A DNA stretch of 45,186 nt from NCBI GenBank assembly GCA_905235525.1, contig CAJOLW010000003.1:1-45186 (forward strand), in the 5' to 3' direction. This document shows positions 6,659-15,001 of the stretch, one piece after another (the first letter of the stretch is position 1; each line of letters opens with the position of its first letter). A program made the position numbers and the translations under genes. The notes under the pieces are model-generated. The model did not search any database, had not been told where the DNA came from, and saw only the letters and a program-made list of their open reading frames with translations. The DNA is from an uncultured Bacteroidaceae bacterium. Lineage in GTDB: Bacteria; Bacteroidota; Bacteroidia; Bacteroidales; Bacteroidaceae.

Positions 6659-7120
6659 ATGCAATCAAACAGTTTCAAGACAAGCTACATCACCCCTGAA
6701 GCAGCAGGAAAGAAGTGGGTGGTAGTGGATGCTGCAGGACAGACTCTTGGTCGTTTTGCATCCAAAGTAGCACAGGTACTTCGTGGTAAGTACAAACCTG
6801 TTTTCACTCCCAACATGGACTGTGGAGACAATGTAATCGTTATCAATGCCAACCAGATTAAGGTTACTGGTGCCAAGGAGACTCAGAAGGTGTACATCAC
6901 TTTCTCTGGTTACCCAAGCGGTCAGCACAAGGCAACTTATGCTGAGATGGTGAAGCGTCCAAACGGATACGAGAAGGTGCTTCGTCACGCAGTGAAGGGC
7001 ATGCTTCCCAAGGGCATTCTGGGCAACAAGATTCTGAAGAATCTCTACATTTTCGAAGGCGCAGAGCATGACAAGCAGGCTCAGAAGCCAGTAACACTTG
7101 ATATTAACACCCTCAAATAA
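6659..7120 (+). CDS. rplM: 50S ribosomal protein L13
   Basis: 153 residues, normal length for Bacteroidetes L13. Recognised by KKWVVVDAAGQTLGRFAS near the start, LRGKYKPVFTPNMDCGD, YITFSGYPSGQ and VKGMLPKGILG. It is an early 50S assembly protein that binds 23S rRNA. First gene of the rplM-rpsI pair, 11 nt before rpsI. No Shine-Dalgarno sequence precedes it, only an A-rich stretch, as is normal in this phylum. Confidence 0.97.
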   Translation: MQSNSFKTSYITPEAAGKKWVVVDAAGQTLGRFASKVAQVLRGKYKPVFTPNMDCGDNVIVINANQIKVTGAKETQKVYITFSGYPSGQHKATYAEMVKRPNGYEKVLRHAVKGMLPKGILGNKILKNLYIFEGAEHDKQAQKPVTLDINTLK

Positions 7121-7131
7121 GCATTAGGTAT

Positions 7132-7524
7132 ATGGCAGTAGAATATATCCACGCAATTGGTCGCCGTAAGAGTGCCGTTGCTCGCGTGTACCTGGCAGAA
7201 GGTACTGGCAAAATCACTATCAACAAGCGTGAACTTGCTGATTATTTCCCATCAGAACTGATTCAGTTCGTTGTGAAGCAGCCCCTCAACCTCCTCGGTG
7301 TTGCTGAGAAGTATGACATCAAGGCAAACCTCACAGGTGGTGGCTATACGGGTCAGAGCCAGGCACTTCGCCTCGCTATTGCTCGTGCACTTGTGAAAAT
7401 CAACGAAGAAGACAAGAAGGCACTTCGTGCTGAGGGCTTCATCACACGTGATGCACGTGCTGTTGAACGTAAGAAGCCAGGTCGTCCAAAGGCACGCCGT
7501 CGCTTCCAGTTCTCTAAGCGTTAA
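7132..7524 (+). CDS. rpsI: 30S ribosomal protein S9
   Basis: 130 residues. Recognised by IGRRKSAVARVYL, GKITINKREL, LTGGGYTGQ, LRLAIARAL and the basic tail ending RRRFQFSKR, which reaches toward the P-site tRNA in the ribosome. It is co-transcribed with rplM. Followed by a 186-nt gap with tandem repeats before rpsB, so rpsB may have its own promoter, though none is clear. Confidence 0.97.
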   Translation: MAVEYIHAIGRRKSAVARVYLAEGTGKITINKRELADYFPSELIQFVVKQPLNLLGVAEKYDIKANLTGGGYTGQSQALRLAIARALVKINEEDKKALRAEGFITRDARAVERKKPGRPKARRRFQFSKR

Positions 7525-7542
7525 TATTACTGGGAAGAATAG

Positions 7543-7588
7543 AGGAACTAGGAAAACTAGGGAAGCTAGGATTACTAGGGGAACTAAG
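7543..7588 (+). repeat. Degenerate ACTAGG tandem repeat
   Basis: About five imperfect copies of an 8- to 10-bp unit containing ACTAGG or GCTAGG, directly after rpsI. Non-coding. Similar short tandem arrays of different sequence occur at 4492, 8531 and 18481. Confidence 0.65.
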
Positions 7589-7710
7589 ACGACCAGCATA
7601 TCATATCATCGTTTAGTATCTAAACTTGCAGGCTCTCTCATGAAAAGGGCGACCTGTGGGTTGGTTAAACAAACATTAACTCAAAAAGAAAGTAAACAAA
7701 CAAAACAATT

Positions 7711-8517
7711 ATGGCAAGAACAGATTTTGATTCTCTTCTCGCAGCAGGTGCCCACTTCGGTCACCTCAAGCGCAAGTGGAACCCCGCTATGGCTCCTTAC
7801 ATCTTCATGGAGCGCAATGGCATTCACATCATCGACCTTCACAAGACAGTCGCAAAGATTGACCAGGCTGCTGACGCACTCAAGCAGATTGCCAAGAGTG
7901 GCAAGCGCATTCTCTTCGTAGGTACCAAAAAGCAGGCTCAGGAAATCATCGCTGAGAAGGCACAGTCAGTTGGTATGCCTTACGTAACTGAACGTTGGCC
8001 TGGTGGTATGTTGACCAACTTCCCAACCATCCGCAAGGCTGTGAAGAAGATGGCTAACATCGACAAACTCTTGAACGACGGTACTTATGATAAACTCTCT
8101 AAGCGTGAGAACCTTCAGATTCGCCGCAAGCGTGCCAAGTTGGAGAAGAACCTCGGTTCTATCGCAGACCTGACTCGTCTTCCTTCAGCCCTCTTCGTGG
8201 TTGACGTGATGAAGGAGCACATTGCTGTCAGCCGTCTGGGTATTCCAGTGTTCGCTATCGTTGATACCAACTCTGACCCACGCGACATCGACTTCGTGAT
8301 TCCAGCAAACGATGACGCTGCTAAGTCTATCGACCTCATCCTTGGTGTTGTATGCAATGCCATCAACGAGGGTCTCGAGGAGCGCAAGGTGGAGAAGGCT
8401 GATCAGGAAGCCAACGCTGAGAAGAAGGAAGGCAAGGTTCCTGCAGTAGAGGCAGAAGAGGAAGTTGCTGAAGAAGCAGCACCTGCTGAAGAGGCTGAGG
8501 CTCCAGCAGCAGAGTAA
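7711..8517 (+). CDS. rpsB: 30S ribosomal protein S2
   Basis: 268 residues. Recognised by LAAGAHFGHLKRKWNP, FMERNGIHIIDLHKT, KRILFVGTKKQAQ, ERWPGGMLTNF, the ADLTRLPSALFVVD strand and DTNSDPRDIDFVIPAND. The last 35 or so residues are a Glu/Ala-rich tail (EEEVAEEAAPAEEAEAPAAE), common in Bacteroidetes S2 and probably disordered. Followed by tsf in the conserved rpsB-tsf order. Confidence 0.97.
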   Translation: MARTDFDSLLAAGAHFGHLKRKWNPAMAPYIFMERNGIHIIDLHKTVAKIDQAADALKQIAKSGKRILFVGTKKQAQEIIAEKAQSVGMPYVTERWPGGMLTNFPTIRKAVKKMANIDKLLNDGTYDKLSKRENLQIRRKRAKLEKNLGSIADLTRLPSALFVVDVMKEHIAVSRLGIPVFAIVDTNSDPRDIDFVIPANDDAAKSIDLILGVVCNAINEGLEERKVEKADQEANAEKKEGKVPAVEAEEEVAEEAAPAEEAEAPAAE

Positions 8518-8530
8518 AATAACATTATTT

Positions 8531-8566
8531 GAAGTTAAAGAAGTTATCGAAGTTAGAGAAGTTAAC
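8531..8566 (+). repeat. Four 9-bp tandem repeats between rpsB and tsf
   Basis: Four exact-length units, GAAGTTAAA, GAAGTTATC, GAAGTTAGA and GAAGTTAAC, head to tail, 13 nt after the rpsB stop. Confidence 0.8.
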
Positions 8567-8657
8567 GACGATACTTGCATTTGCAAAATATTTGTCCATC
8601 ACTTCGAGCAAGGCGATAACCCCTTTCACTTCATGAACTTCTAAAAAATAAAAAACT

Positions 8658-9650
8658 ATGGCAATTACCATACAGGAAATCAACGAACTTCGCAAGAAGA
8701 CTCAAGCAGGTCTCATGGACTGCAAGAAGGCTCTCACAGAGGCTAACGGCGACATGGAGGCTGCTATGGAAATCCTTCGCAAGAAGGGTCAACTCGTGGC
8801 TGCCAAGCGTTCTGACCGTGATGCAGCAGAGGGTTGTGTACTTGCAAAGGTGGACGGCAACTACGGTGCAATGATTGCACTCAAGTGCGAAACCGACTTC
8901 GTGGCTAAGAACGCAGACTTCGTGGCACTCGCTACCAAGATCATCGACGCTGTTGTGGCTGCAAAATGCAAGAGCATGGACGAGGTGAACAACCTCACCA
9001 TCGATGACGAGAACATCAAGGACGCTATCACCAACCGTTCAGGTGTGACTGGCGAGAAGATGGAACTCGACGGCTTCAACTTTGTAGAGGGCGAAGACAT
9101 CGTTGCTTACAACCACATGAGCCAGAACTTCCTCTGCGCTCTCGTAGTGCTGAACAAGAAGGGCTTCGAAGAGGCTGGTAAGGGTGTGGCTATGCAGGTT
9201 GCCGCTATGTCTCCAATCGCCCTCGACGCAGATTCTGTTCCACAGGATGTGAAGGACGCTGAGACTCGCAACGCTGTTGAGAAGGCTAAGCAGAACCAGA
9301 TTGGAAAGGCTGTTGAGAACGCCTTGAAGAAGGCTGGTATCAACCCTGCACACGTTGACTCTGAGGATCACATCGAATCTAACACCGCTAAGGGTTGGAT
9401 CACTCCAGAAGAGGCAGCCAAGGCTCGCGAGATCAAGGCTACCGTTGCCAAGGAGGCTGAGGCCAACTTGAAGGAGCAGATGATTGAGAACATCGCCAAG
9501 GGTATGGTGGCTAAGTTCTACAAAGAGAACTGCCTCCTCGAGCAGGCTTATATCGATGACAACAAGGTTTCTGTTGCTCAGTACTTGAAGAGCATCGACA
9601 AAGACCTCACAGTTACTGATTTCAAGCGTTTCACTCTCCGCGCAGAGTAA
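8658..9650 (+). CDS. tsf: Elongation factor Ts
   Basis: 330 residues. The N-terminal UBA-like domain (INELRKKTQAGLMDCKKALTE) and the TDFVAKN motif (CETDFVAKNADF), which contacts EF-Tu to release GDP, are both present. The full two-part core continues to LKSIDKDLTVTDFKRFTLRAE. Last gene of the ribosomal cluster, followed by a strong terminator. Confidence 0.96.
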   Translation: MAITIQEINELRKKTQAGLMDCKKALTEANGDMEAAMEILRKKGQLVAAKRSDRDAAEGCVLAKVDGNYGAMIALKCETDFVAKNADFVALATKIIDAVVAAKCKSMDEVNNLTIDDENIKDAITNRSGVTGEKMELDGFNFVEGEDIVAYNHMSQNFLCALVVLNKKGFEEAGKGVAMQVAAMSPIALDADSVPQDVKDAETRNAVEKAKQNQIGKAVENALKKAGINPAHVDSEDHIESNTAKGWITPEEAAKAREIKATVAKEAEANLKEQMIENIAKGMVAKFYKENCLLEQAYIDDNKVSVAQYLKSIDKDLTVTDFKRFTLRAE

Positions 9651-9681
9651 GAAAAAGCCCCCCTTGCCAGCAAGTATCTGC

Positions 9682-9714
9682 CCCTCTATGGGGAGAAAAC
9701 CATGCAGGATGGGG
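9682..9714 (+). repeat. Dispersed CTATGGGGAGA repeat, first copy
   Basis: CCCTCTATGGGGAGA, a few A, then CCATGCAGG. A close match (TTCTATGGGGAGACCATGCAGG) occurs at 21372-21392 between murA and rimM. Meaning unknown; both copies follow a highly expressed or essential gene. Confidence 0.45.
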
Positions 9715-9725
9715 ACATCAATAGT

Positions 9726-9764
9726 AAAGCGGGATGCACTCGAATGAATGCATCCCGCTTTTTT
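9726..9764 (+). terminator. Rho-independent terminator after tsf
   Basis: Perfect 13-bp arms AAAGCGGGATGCA (9726-9738) and TGCATCCCGCTTT (9749-9761) with a 10-nt loop, followed by TTT. Confidence 0.92.
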
Positions 9765-9870
9765 GTCTTCATTTTCGTCAATACACACTAAAAACCGAAT
9801 CGGGTTAAAACAAACGTCAGTTCAGTATATAAGGAGTCGCTTCGCGCGAAAAATTCAATGGTTCCAACTC

Positions 9871-9933
9871 GTACCCCTCGGGTACGACGTGCCGTACCCG
9901 AGGGGTACGCCACACCGTAGTCGAGGGGTACGC
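9871..9933. repeat. GTACCCCTCGGGTACG palindrome
   Basis: A perfect 16-bp inverted repeat, GTACCCCTCGGGTACG (9871-9886) and its complement (9893-9908), with a 6-nt loop. Each arm is itself nearly palindromic. A third, partial copy of the right arm (GTAGTCGAGGGGTACG) follows at 9917-9932. It ends just before the stop of the convergent lipoprotein gene and could terminate it, although no T-run follows. Confidence 0.75.
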
Positions 9934-9941
9934 CTCAAAAA

Positions 9942-10484
9942 CTATTGCTGTGACAGTTTCTTCTCGTAGAACTTCACCTTCAGTGACATCTTCTCCTGTT
10001 GCTGCTTTGCTGCTGCCAAATCGTGCATGGTCTGTGCAAGGGCATGACAACGAGCCACGTCCTTCTTTGCGGCATCAGAAAGGGTTGACAACTGTGTCGT
10101 ATAATCCTCCGTTTCCATATCCACCTCCGTAAAGGTGTAGTTTCTTTTTTTATCAATGGAAACCAACAACAATTTGCCACCCTCCTCCACTTCGGGAAAG
10201 AAAGAAAAACGTTCCTTGCTTCCCTTGTAGGCAGGCAAGACATAGTAGCCTGTGGTCTGGTACTTTTCCTGCTTCTCGAAGACGAACTGCTTCTTCAAGT
10301 CCTCCAACTCAAACTCCTTGAAGGTCGCCAAACTGTCTGCATGTGCTAAATCCGAACGAGCCTGAGCCAACTCCGACGAGTCGTTCCGACGGATTTCCGC
10401 TCTGCGCTGTTCCACCATAGAGGGGCGATTTTCACAACTGAACAACATGGGCAGAAGCCCTACGACATAAAGTATTCTTTTCAT
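9942..10484 (-). CDS. Putative lipoprotein with coiled coil, function unknown
   Basis: 180 residues from MKRILYVVGLLPMLFSC: a lipoprotein signal peptide with Cys near residue 17. The mature part begins with a charged helix (MVEQRRAEIRRNDSSELAQARSDL and so on), then a beta-like centre (YQTTGYYVLPAYKG, FSFFPEVEEGGKLLLVSID), then a second helix rich in Ala, Gln and Lys (ALAQTMHDLAAAKQQQEKM). Helix-beta-helix proteins of this kind are common in Bacteroidales but I do not know a named family. It is divergent from the WG-repeat gene, sharing the 131-bp gap. Confidence 0.7.
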   Translation of the reverse strand: MKRILYVVGLLPMLFSCENRPSMVEQRRAEIRRNDSSELAQARSDLAHADSLATFKEFELEDLKKQFVFEKQEKYQTTGYYVLPAYKGSKERFSFFPEVEEGGKLLLVSIDKKRNYTFTEVDMETEDYTTQLSTLSDAAKKDVARCHALAQTMHDLAAAKQQQEKMSLKVKFYEKKLSQQ

Positions 10485-10554
10485 ATTTTCATCATTTGGG
10501 GAGTAAAGGTAACACTTTTTTTGTAAAACATTAGGCTGTTCAACCAATTTTTCG

Positions 10555-10562
10555 TACTTTTG
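10555..10562 (+). promoter_or_regulatory. -7 element for the WG-repeat gene
   Basis: TACTTTTG fits TAnnTTTG and lies 53 nt before ATG 10616. The -33 position is weak (TAGG). Confidence 0.4.
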
Positions 10563-10615
10563 CCAACACAATATATAGTTGTTAAACAACTTCCACTAAT
10601 AAATTGCGACACAAA

Positions 10616-11758
10616 ATGAAAAAAGTCATCATCCTTGCTGCCAGTGTAGTGCTATTGGCATCGTGTACAGGTAGAAAAACCAGTACCGAAGAGGTCGAAA
10701 TCAACACAGACAGCACCACCGTTGTTGCAGAAGAACCGACAGACACCAAAGGCTACGACCTTGAGGCTATTGCAAAAGTCATTGAAGGAGCAGAAACTGT
10801 CATGGGATTCAGAGAAGGCCGAGCCTCAGTGGTGAAAGACGGCAAACTGGGCGTCATCGACAAGAAAGGCAACATCATCATTCCCTTCGAGTATGGATAT
10901 TCCGTCTATAAATACACCGAGGGCATCCTTTGCTGCCACAAGGAAGACACACGCTACTACTTCGACCACGACGGCAAATTGCTCTTCACGTCTGAATATG
11001 GTGGTAGTTGCCAATTCCACGACGGTCTGGCCTGCATCTATAAGGATGGGAAATACACCTACATAGACAAAACGGGCAAGTTGGCATTCGACGAAGAATG
11101 GGAGTGGGCAGAAGATTTCTCCGACGGCATGGCACTGGTCATGGGCGACAACGGCTGGGGCTTCATTGACACCACAGGAAAACTTGTCATTCCTTACCAA
11201 TATGATTCACCCTCCGAGCGCAATCCTGAAGGATTCCACGAAGGACTTGCTGCTGTAATCATCGACCCCACCCGCGAACTCTTTGGCTACATTGACAAGA
11301 CGGGCAAGCAGGTGTTTCCGAAACTCTACCCCTTCGACAGCCAATTTTCCGAAGGGCTGGCAAATGTATATGACCGTGAAATCGAACGATACGTTTACAT
11401 CGACAAAACAGGAAAAACGGTCATCACCTTGGACGAAGGCGATACAGGCAGCGATTTTAGCGAAGGGCTGTCTTTCATCCACAAGAATGGAACCTCTTAC
11501 GCCTGCATCAACAAGAAGGGTGAACAAGTATTTTCCCTCCCTGACACATACAAGGATGTCCACCGATTCTCCGAAGGTCGAGCACTCGTGTGGGATGGTA
11601 CTGCCTATGGCTTTATCGACACGACGGGAAAACTCGTTATTCCCTGCGAGTACACCTGTTACGAAGGTTTCAGCGAAGGTATGGTGCCTGTCCAGAAAGA
11701 TGGCAAGAGCGGCTATCTTGACCGTGAAGGCAACAGCACATTTGACTATAATCAATGA
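10616..11758 (+). CDS. WG-repeat lipoprotein
   Basis: 380 residues. Lipoprotein signal MKKVIILAASVVLLASC with Cys at 17. The mature protein is a chain of about nine WG-type repeats of roughly 35 residues, each with G-x-I/Y-D-K/T-x-G-K followed by hydrophobic and FSEGLA/FHEGLA motifs (for example WGFIDTTGKLVIP, FGYIDKTGKQVFP, YGFIDTTGKLVIP). WG repeats form beta-rich arrays of unknown binding role. The start at 10616 is chosen over TTG 10604 because it begins the signal peptide. Its TGA overlaps the ATG of the next lipoprotein gene. Confidence 0.85.
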   Translation: MKKVIILAASVVLLASCTGRKTSTEEVEINTDSTTVVAEEPTDTKGYDLEAIAKVIEGAETVMGFREGRASVVKDGKLGVIDKKGNIIIPFEYGYSVYKYTEGILCCHKEDTRYYFDHDGKLLFTSEYGGSCQFHDGLACIYKDGKYTYIDKTGKLAFDEEWEWAEDFSDGMALVMGDNGWGFIDTTGKLVIPYQYDSPSERNPEGFHEGLAAVIIDPTRELFGYIDKTGKQVFPKLYPFDSQFSEGLANVYDREIERYVYIDKTGKTVITLDEGDTGSDFSEGLSFIHKNGTSYACINKKGEQVFSLPDTYKDVHRFSEGRALVWDGTAYGFIDTTGKLVIPCEYTCYEGFSEGMVPVQKDGKSGYLDREGNSTFDYNQ

Positions 11759-12381
11759 ATACACATAAAATGCAAAAGATTCTATTGATAGCACTGACTG
11801 TGCTTATCACTTCATGCACAGGCAAGACTGCTACAGACAACGATTCCTCCAAGGATGTCACGAACTCCGACACACTGCAAGAAGTATCCGCACAAGTAAA
11901 CAGCGAAGATTCGGGTCGTGAAGGCTATACATTCAAGACTTCGTTCCGGAAAGATGAAAATGGTCAGTACGATGCACTGATCCTGACGTGCCAGAAGGGT
12001 GAGAAGACACAAGAGTTTGTCTGCGAGTTCAACTGGGCAAAGGGTCAAGATTGGTTGGGAGAGTCTGGAACCATCGAGGAAGAAGACATCAATTTCGACG
12101 GAACTCCAGACGTAGTGGTCTGTTTGGGTAACTTCGGAGTGGGTGACTCATACTTTTTCTATGATGCGTTGGTGTGGAACAACAATGCCGAATGTTTTGA
12201 AAAAGTAGAAGAATACAGCAGTATCGCCAATCCTGTCATTGATACAGAGAAAAAAATCATTGTCAGTCAATACACGAATATGGAAAACACTACATATCGT
12301 GAAGAATATGCTTGGAAAGACGGGAAACTGGCCATGATTGATAGTTCAAGCGAAAGCAGCAACGATGCTGAAGAAGAATAA
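11755..12381 (+). CDS. Lipoprotein, XAC2610-like/VCBS-like
   Basis: 208 residues with a lipoprotein signal (ILLIALTVLITSC). A Ser/Thr/Asp-rich linker (to about residue 60) is followed by a globular part with DINFDGTPDVVV, a Ca-binding-like DxNxDGxxD motif seen in FG-GAP/VCBS and XAC2610-related proteins, then FYDALVWNNNAECFEKVEEY. Translation probably begins at ATG 11755, overlapping the WG gene stop (ATGA), or at ATG 11770. Cargo and partner unknown; the coupling suggests it works with the WG-repeat lipoprotein. Confidence 0.65.
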   Translation: MNTHKMQKILLIALTVLITSCTGKTATDNDSSKDVTNSDTLQEVSAQVNSEDSGREGYTFKTSFRKDENGQYDALILTCQKGEKTQEFVCEFNWAKGQDWLGESGTIEEEDINFDGTPDVVVCLGNFGVGDSYFFYDALVWNNNAECFEKVEEYSSIANPVIDTEKKIIVSQYTNMENTTYREEYAWKDGKLAMIDSSSESSNDAEEE

Positions 12382-12396
12382 ATAATAAAGGCCGCC

Positions 12397-13908
12397 ATGA
12401 AGATACTCACTCACGAAGATATTCTCAAGCAACTTGACCATCCCTTCTTCCGTCTCATTTCCGACACGGCAGACGAGTTGGGGCTTGAGTGCTATGTCAT
12501 AGGCGGATGGGTGAGAGACCTCTATCTGGAACGTCCATCGAGCGACATCGACATTGTGGTGGTTGACCCTGAAGGAGAGACAAAACGTCCTGGCATCGCC
12601 ATTGCAGAAGCCCTCCGTCACAAGTTGGGCAAGAAGGCACACATCGCCATCTATAAGAACTTTGGCACAGCGCAACTGAAGCACAAGAGTCTGGAGATTG
12701 AGTTCGTAGGGGCGAGGAAAGAGAGTTACGACCGCAATTCGAGAAAACCTGTCACGGAGGACGGCACACTGGAAGAAGACCAGAATCGTCGCGATTTCAC
12801 CATCAATGCGATGGCACTTTGTCTGAACAAAGACCGTTTCGGTGAATTGGTTGACCCCTTCGACGGATTGGCAGATTTGGGAGACAAGACCATCGCCACC
12901 CCACTCGACCCCGACATCACGTTCAGCGATGACCCTCTGCGCATGATGCGCTGCATCCGTTTCGCCACCCAACTGAATTTCCACATCGAGGAGGAGACTT
13001 TCATGGCACTGGAGCGTAACAAAGAGCGCATCAAAATCATCTCGGCAGAACGCATTGCCGAGGAACTGAACAAGATACTCCTTTCTCCTACTCCCTCCAT
13101 AGGTTTTGTGGCACTCGAAGAATGCGGTCTGCTCCCACTTATCTTCCCAGAACTGGCGCAACTCCAAGGCGTGGAAACTAAGAACGGGAAGGCGCACAAA
13201 GACAATTTCTACCATACACTTGAAGTGCTCGACAATGTGGCAAAGGCAACAGCCAACCCTAAGGACTTGTCAGAAGGCAATGGCACATGGGATTCCCCTA
13301 AAGACCATATCCTTTGGCTCCGTTGGGCAGCACTACTCCACGACATCGGAAAGCCCAAGTCGAAACGCTTTGACCCGCTACTCGGCTGGACCTTCCACAA
13401 CCATAACGACATCGGCGAAAAGATGATACCGGGCATCTTCCGACGCATGAAACTGCCCATGAACGAGAAGATGAAGTTTGTACAGAAACTTGTACAACTC
13501 CACATGCGCCCTATTGCCATTGCCGACTCCGAAGTGACCGACAGTGCAGTGCGCCGACTGCTTTTCGATGCAGGTGACGACATTGACGATCTCATGCTCC
13601 TCTGCACAGCCGACATCACCTCCAAGAATGATTTGAAGAAGAAGAAGTTTGCCGACAACTACATCACGGTTCGAACCAAACTTGTTGAAATAGAAGAAAA
13701 AGACCGCATCCGCAACTTCCAGCCACCCATCAGCGGGGAGGACATCATGGAGATGTTTGGCTTAAAGCCCTGCAAAGAAGTGGGTGTGCTGAAAACAACC
13801 ATCAAGGATGCCATTCTGGACGGGAAGATTCCCAATGAGTATGAGCCCGCAGAAGCACTGCTCATAGAGGAAGCGAAGACACTTGGATTGAAACCGATAA
13901 AATACTAA
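12397..13908 (+). CDS. cca: tRNA nucleotidyltransferase (CCA-adding) with HD domain
   Basis: 503 residues. N-terminal nucleotidyltransferase: YVIGGWVRDLYL (GG and VRD), SSDIDIVVVD (metal-binding DxD), RRDFTINAMAL, DDPLRMMRCIRFA. Middle HD phosphohydrolase domain with LRWAALLHDIGKPKSKRF. Such proteins add or repair the 3' CCA of tRNAs. It starts 15 nt after the preceding lipoprotein gene. Poly(A) polymerase activity cannot be excluded from sequence alone. Confidence 0.9.
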   Translation: MKILTHEDILKQLDHPFFRLISDTADELGLECYVIGGWVRDLYLERPSSDIDIVVVDPEGETKRPGIAIAEALRHKLGKKAHIAIYKNFGTAQLKHKSLEIEFVGARKESYDRNSRKPVTEDGTLEEDQNRRDFTINAMALCLNKDRFGELVDPFDGLADLGDKTIATPLDPDITFSDDPLRMMRCIRFATQLNFHIEEETFMALERNKERIKIISAERIAEELNKILLSPTPSIGFVALEECGLLPLIFPELAQLQGVETKNGKAHKDNFYHTLEVLDNVAKATANPKDLSEGNGTWDSPKDHILWLRWAALLHDIGKPKSKRFDPLLGWTFHNHNDIGEKMIPGIFRRMKLPMNEKMKFVQKLVQLHMRPIAIADSEVTDSAVRRLLFDAGDDIDDLMLLCTADITSKNDLKKKKFADNYITVRTKLVEIEEKDRIRNFQPPISGEDIMEMFGLKPCKEVGVLKTTIKDAILDGKIPNEYEPAEALLIEEAKTLGLKPIKY

Positions 13909-13966
13909 GAGGCATTCTATGACAAGGTCATTGGAGAACAACAAACGCTAAACCCTCTGTGAAACA

Positions 13967-15001
13967 ATGGAAGGCAACCACATCAACATCAACTACTGGC
14001 TCCTGCCACTCTCATGGCTTTACGGACTGGTGGTAGGCATCAGAAACCTGATGTTCGATTATGGTATGCTCAAATCACAAACCTTCAAATTGCCAGTCAT
14101 CTGTGTAGGCAATCTCACTGTTGGCGGCACGGGCAAAACCCCTCACACAGAGTATTTGATCAGACTTCTCTCACGAAGCCACCAAGTGGCTGTACTTAGC
14201 AGAGGATACAAGCGCAAGTCAGAAGGCTATGTGTTTGCCACAGAAACCACTCCTGTGGAAGATATTGGCGATGAACCTTATCAGATGAAACAAAAGTATC
14301 CACAGATACACATGGCGGTCGATAAAGACCGCTGTCATGGCATCAGCCAACTGATGAAAGAGAATGTGCAGCCCCCCACCGATGTGGTGATTCTCGATGA
14401 CGCTTATCAACACCGCTACGTCAAGGCGGGCATCAACATCTTGCTGATGGACTACCACCGCCTCATCTACTTCGACAAGTTATTGCCAGCAGGGAGGTTG
14501 CGCGAATCTCAGTCAGGACGACTGCGTGCTGACATCATCATCGTCACAAAATGCCCTCGACACATTACCCAGATGGACAAAAAAGGCATCGAGCGCACCC
14601 TTGACCTCAAAAACTGGCAGAAAGTGTTCTTCACCACCTACCGATACCCAGAGAAGATGAACGTAGGTGATAATCCGCTGCTTGTCACTGGCATTGCCTC
14701 ACCTGAACAGATGGTTTACGACCTCAACAAAATCATTCCCCAATTTGATGTAATGAGTTTCCCTGACCATCACAACTTCACGAAGAAAGACATTGAAGCG
14801 ATTCGGGAACGAGCAGCAGGACGCACCATCCTCACGACTGAGAAGGATGCCACTCGCCTGCATGGACTTGACAACGTAAAGGTCATCCCCATTGAGGTGG
14901 AGTTTCTGGACAGAAACGGCAACGAATTTAATCAAATCATTTTGGATTACGTACATAAGAATTCACGCAACAGCGTACAAAACCAAGAAAATCAAGAATA
15001 A
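13967..15001 (+). CDS. lpxK: Tetraacyldisaccharide 4'-kinase
   Basis: 344 residues. The Walker A GNLTVGGTGKTPHTEYLI, SRGYKRKS, DEPYQMKQK and VILDDAYQHRYVK are typical of LpxK, the membrane-associated kinase that phosphorylates the lipid A disaccharide. N-terminal residues 10-30 are hydrophobic (LLPLSWLYGLVVG) and hold it at the inner membrane. Its stop TAA overlaps the thiL start by one base (TAATG). Confidence 0.93.
   Translation: MEGNHININYWLLPLSWLYGLVVGIRNLMFDYGMLKSQTFKLPVICVGNLTVGGTGKTPHTEYLIRLLSRSHQVAVLSRGYKRKSEGYVFATETTPVEDIGDEPYQMKQKYPQIHMAVDKDRCHGISQLMKENVQPPTDVVILDDAYQHRYVKAGINILLMDYHRLIYFDKLLPAGRLRESQSGRLRADIIIVTKCPRHITQMDKKGIERTLDLKNWQKVFFTTYRYPEKMNVGDNPLLVTGIASPEQMVYDLNKIIPQFDVMSFPDHHNFTKKDIEAIRERAAGRTILTTEKDATRLHGLDNVKVIPIEVEFLDRNGNEFNQIILDYVHKNSRNSVQNQENQE

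Noticed and set aside
12346-13215. Minus-strand frame opposite cca
   Set aside because: Shadow of the nucleotidyltransferase gene; no signal, promoter or domain.
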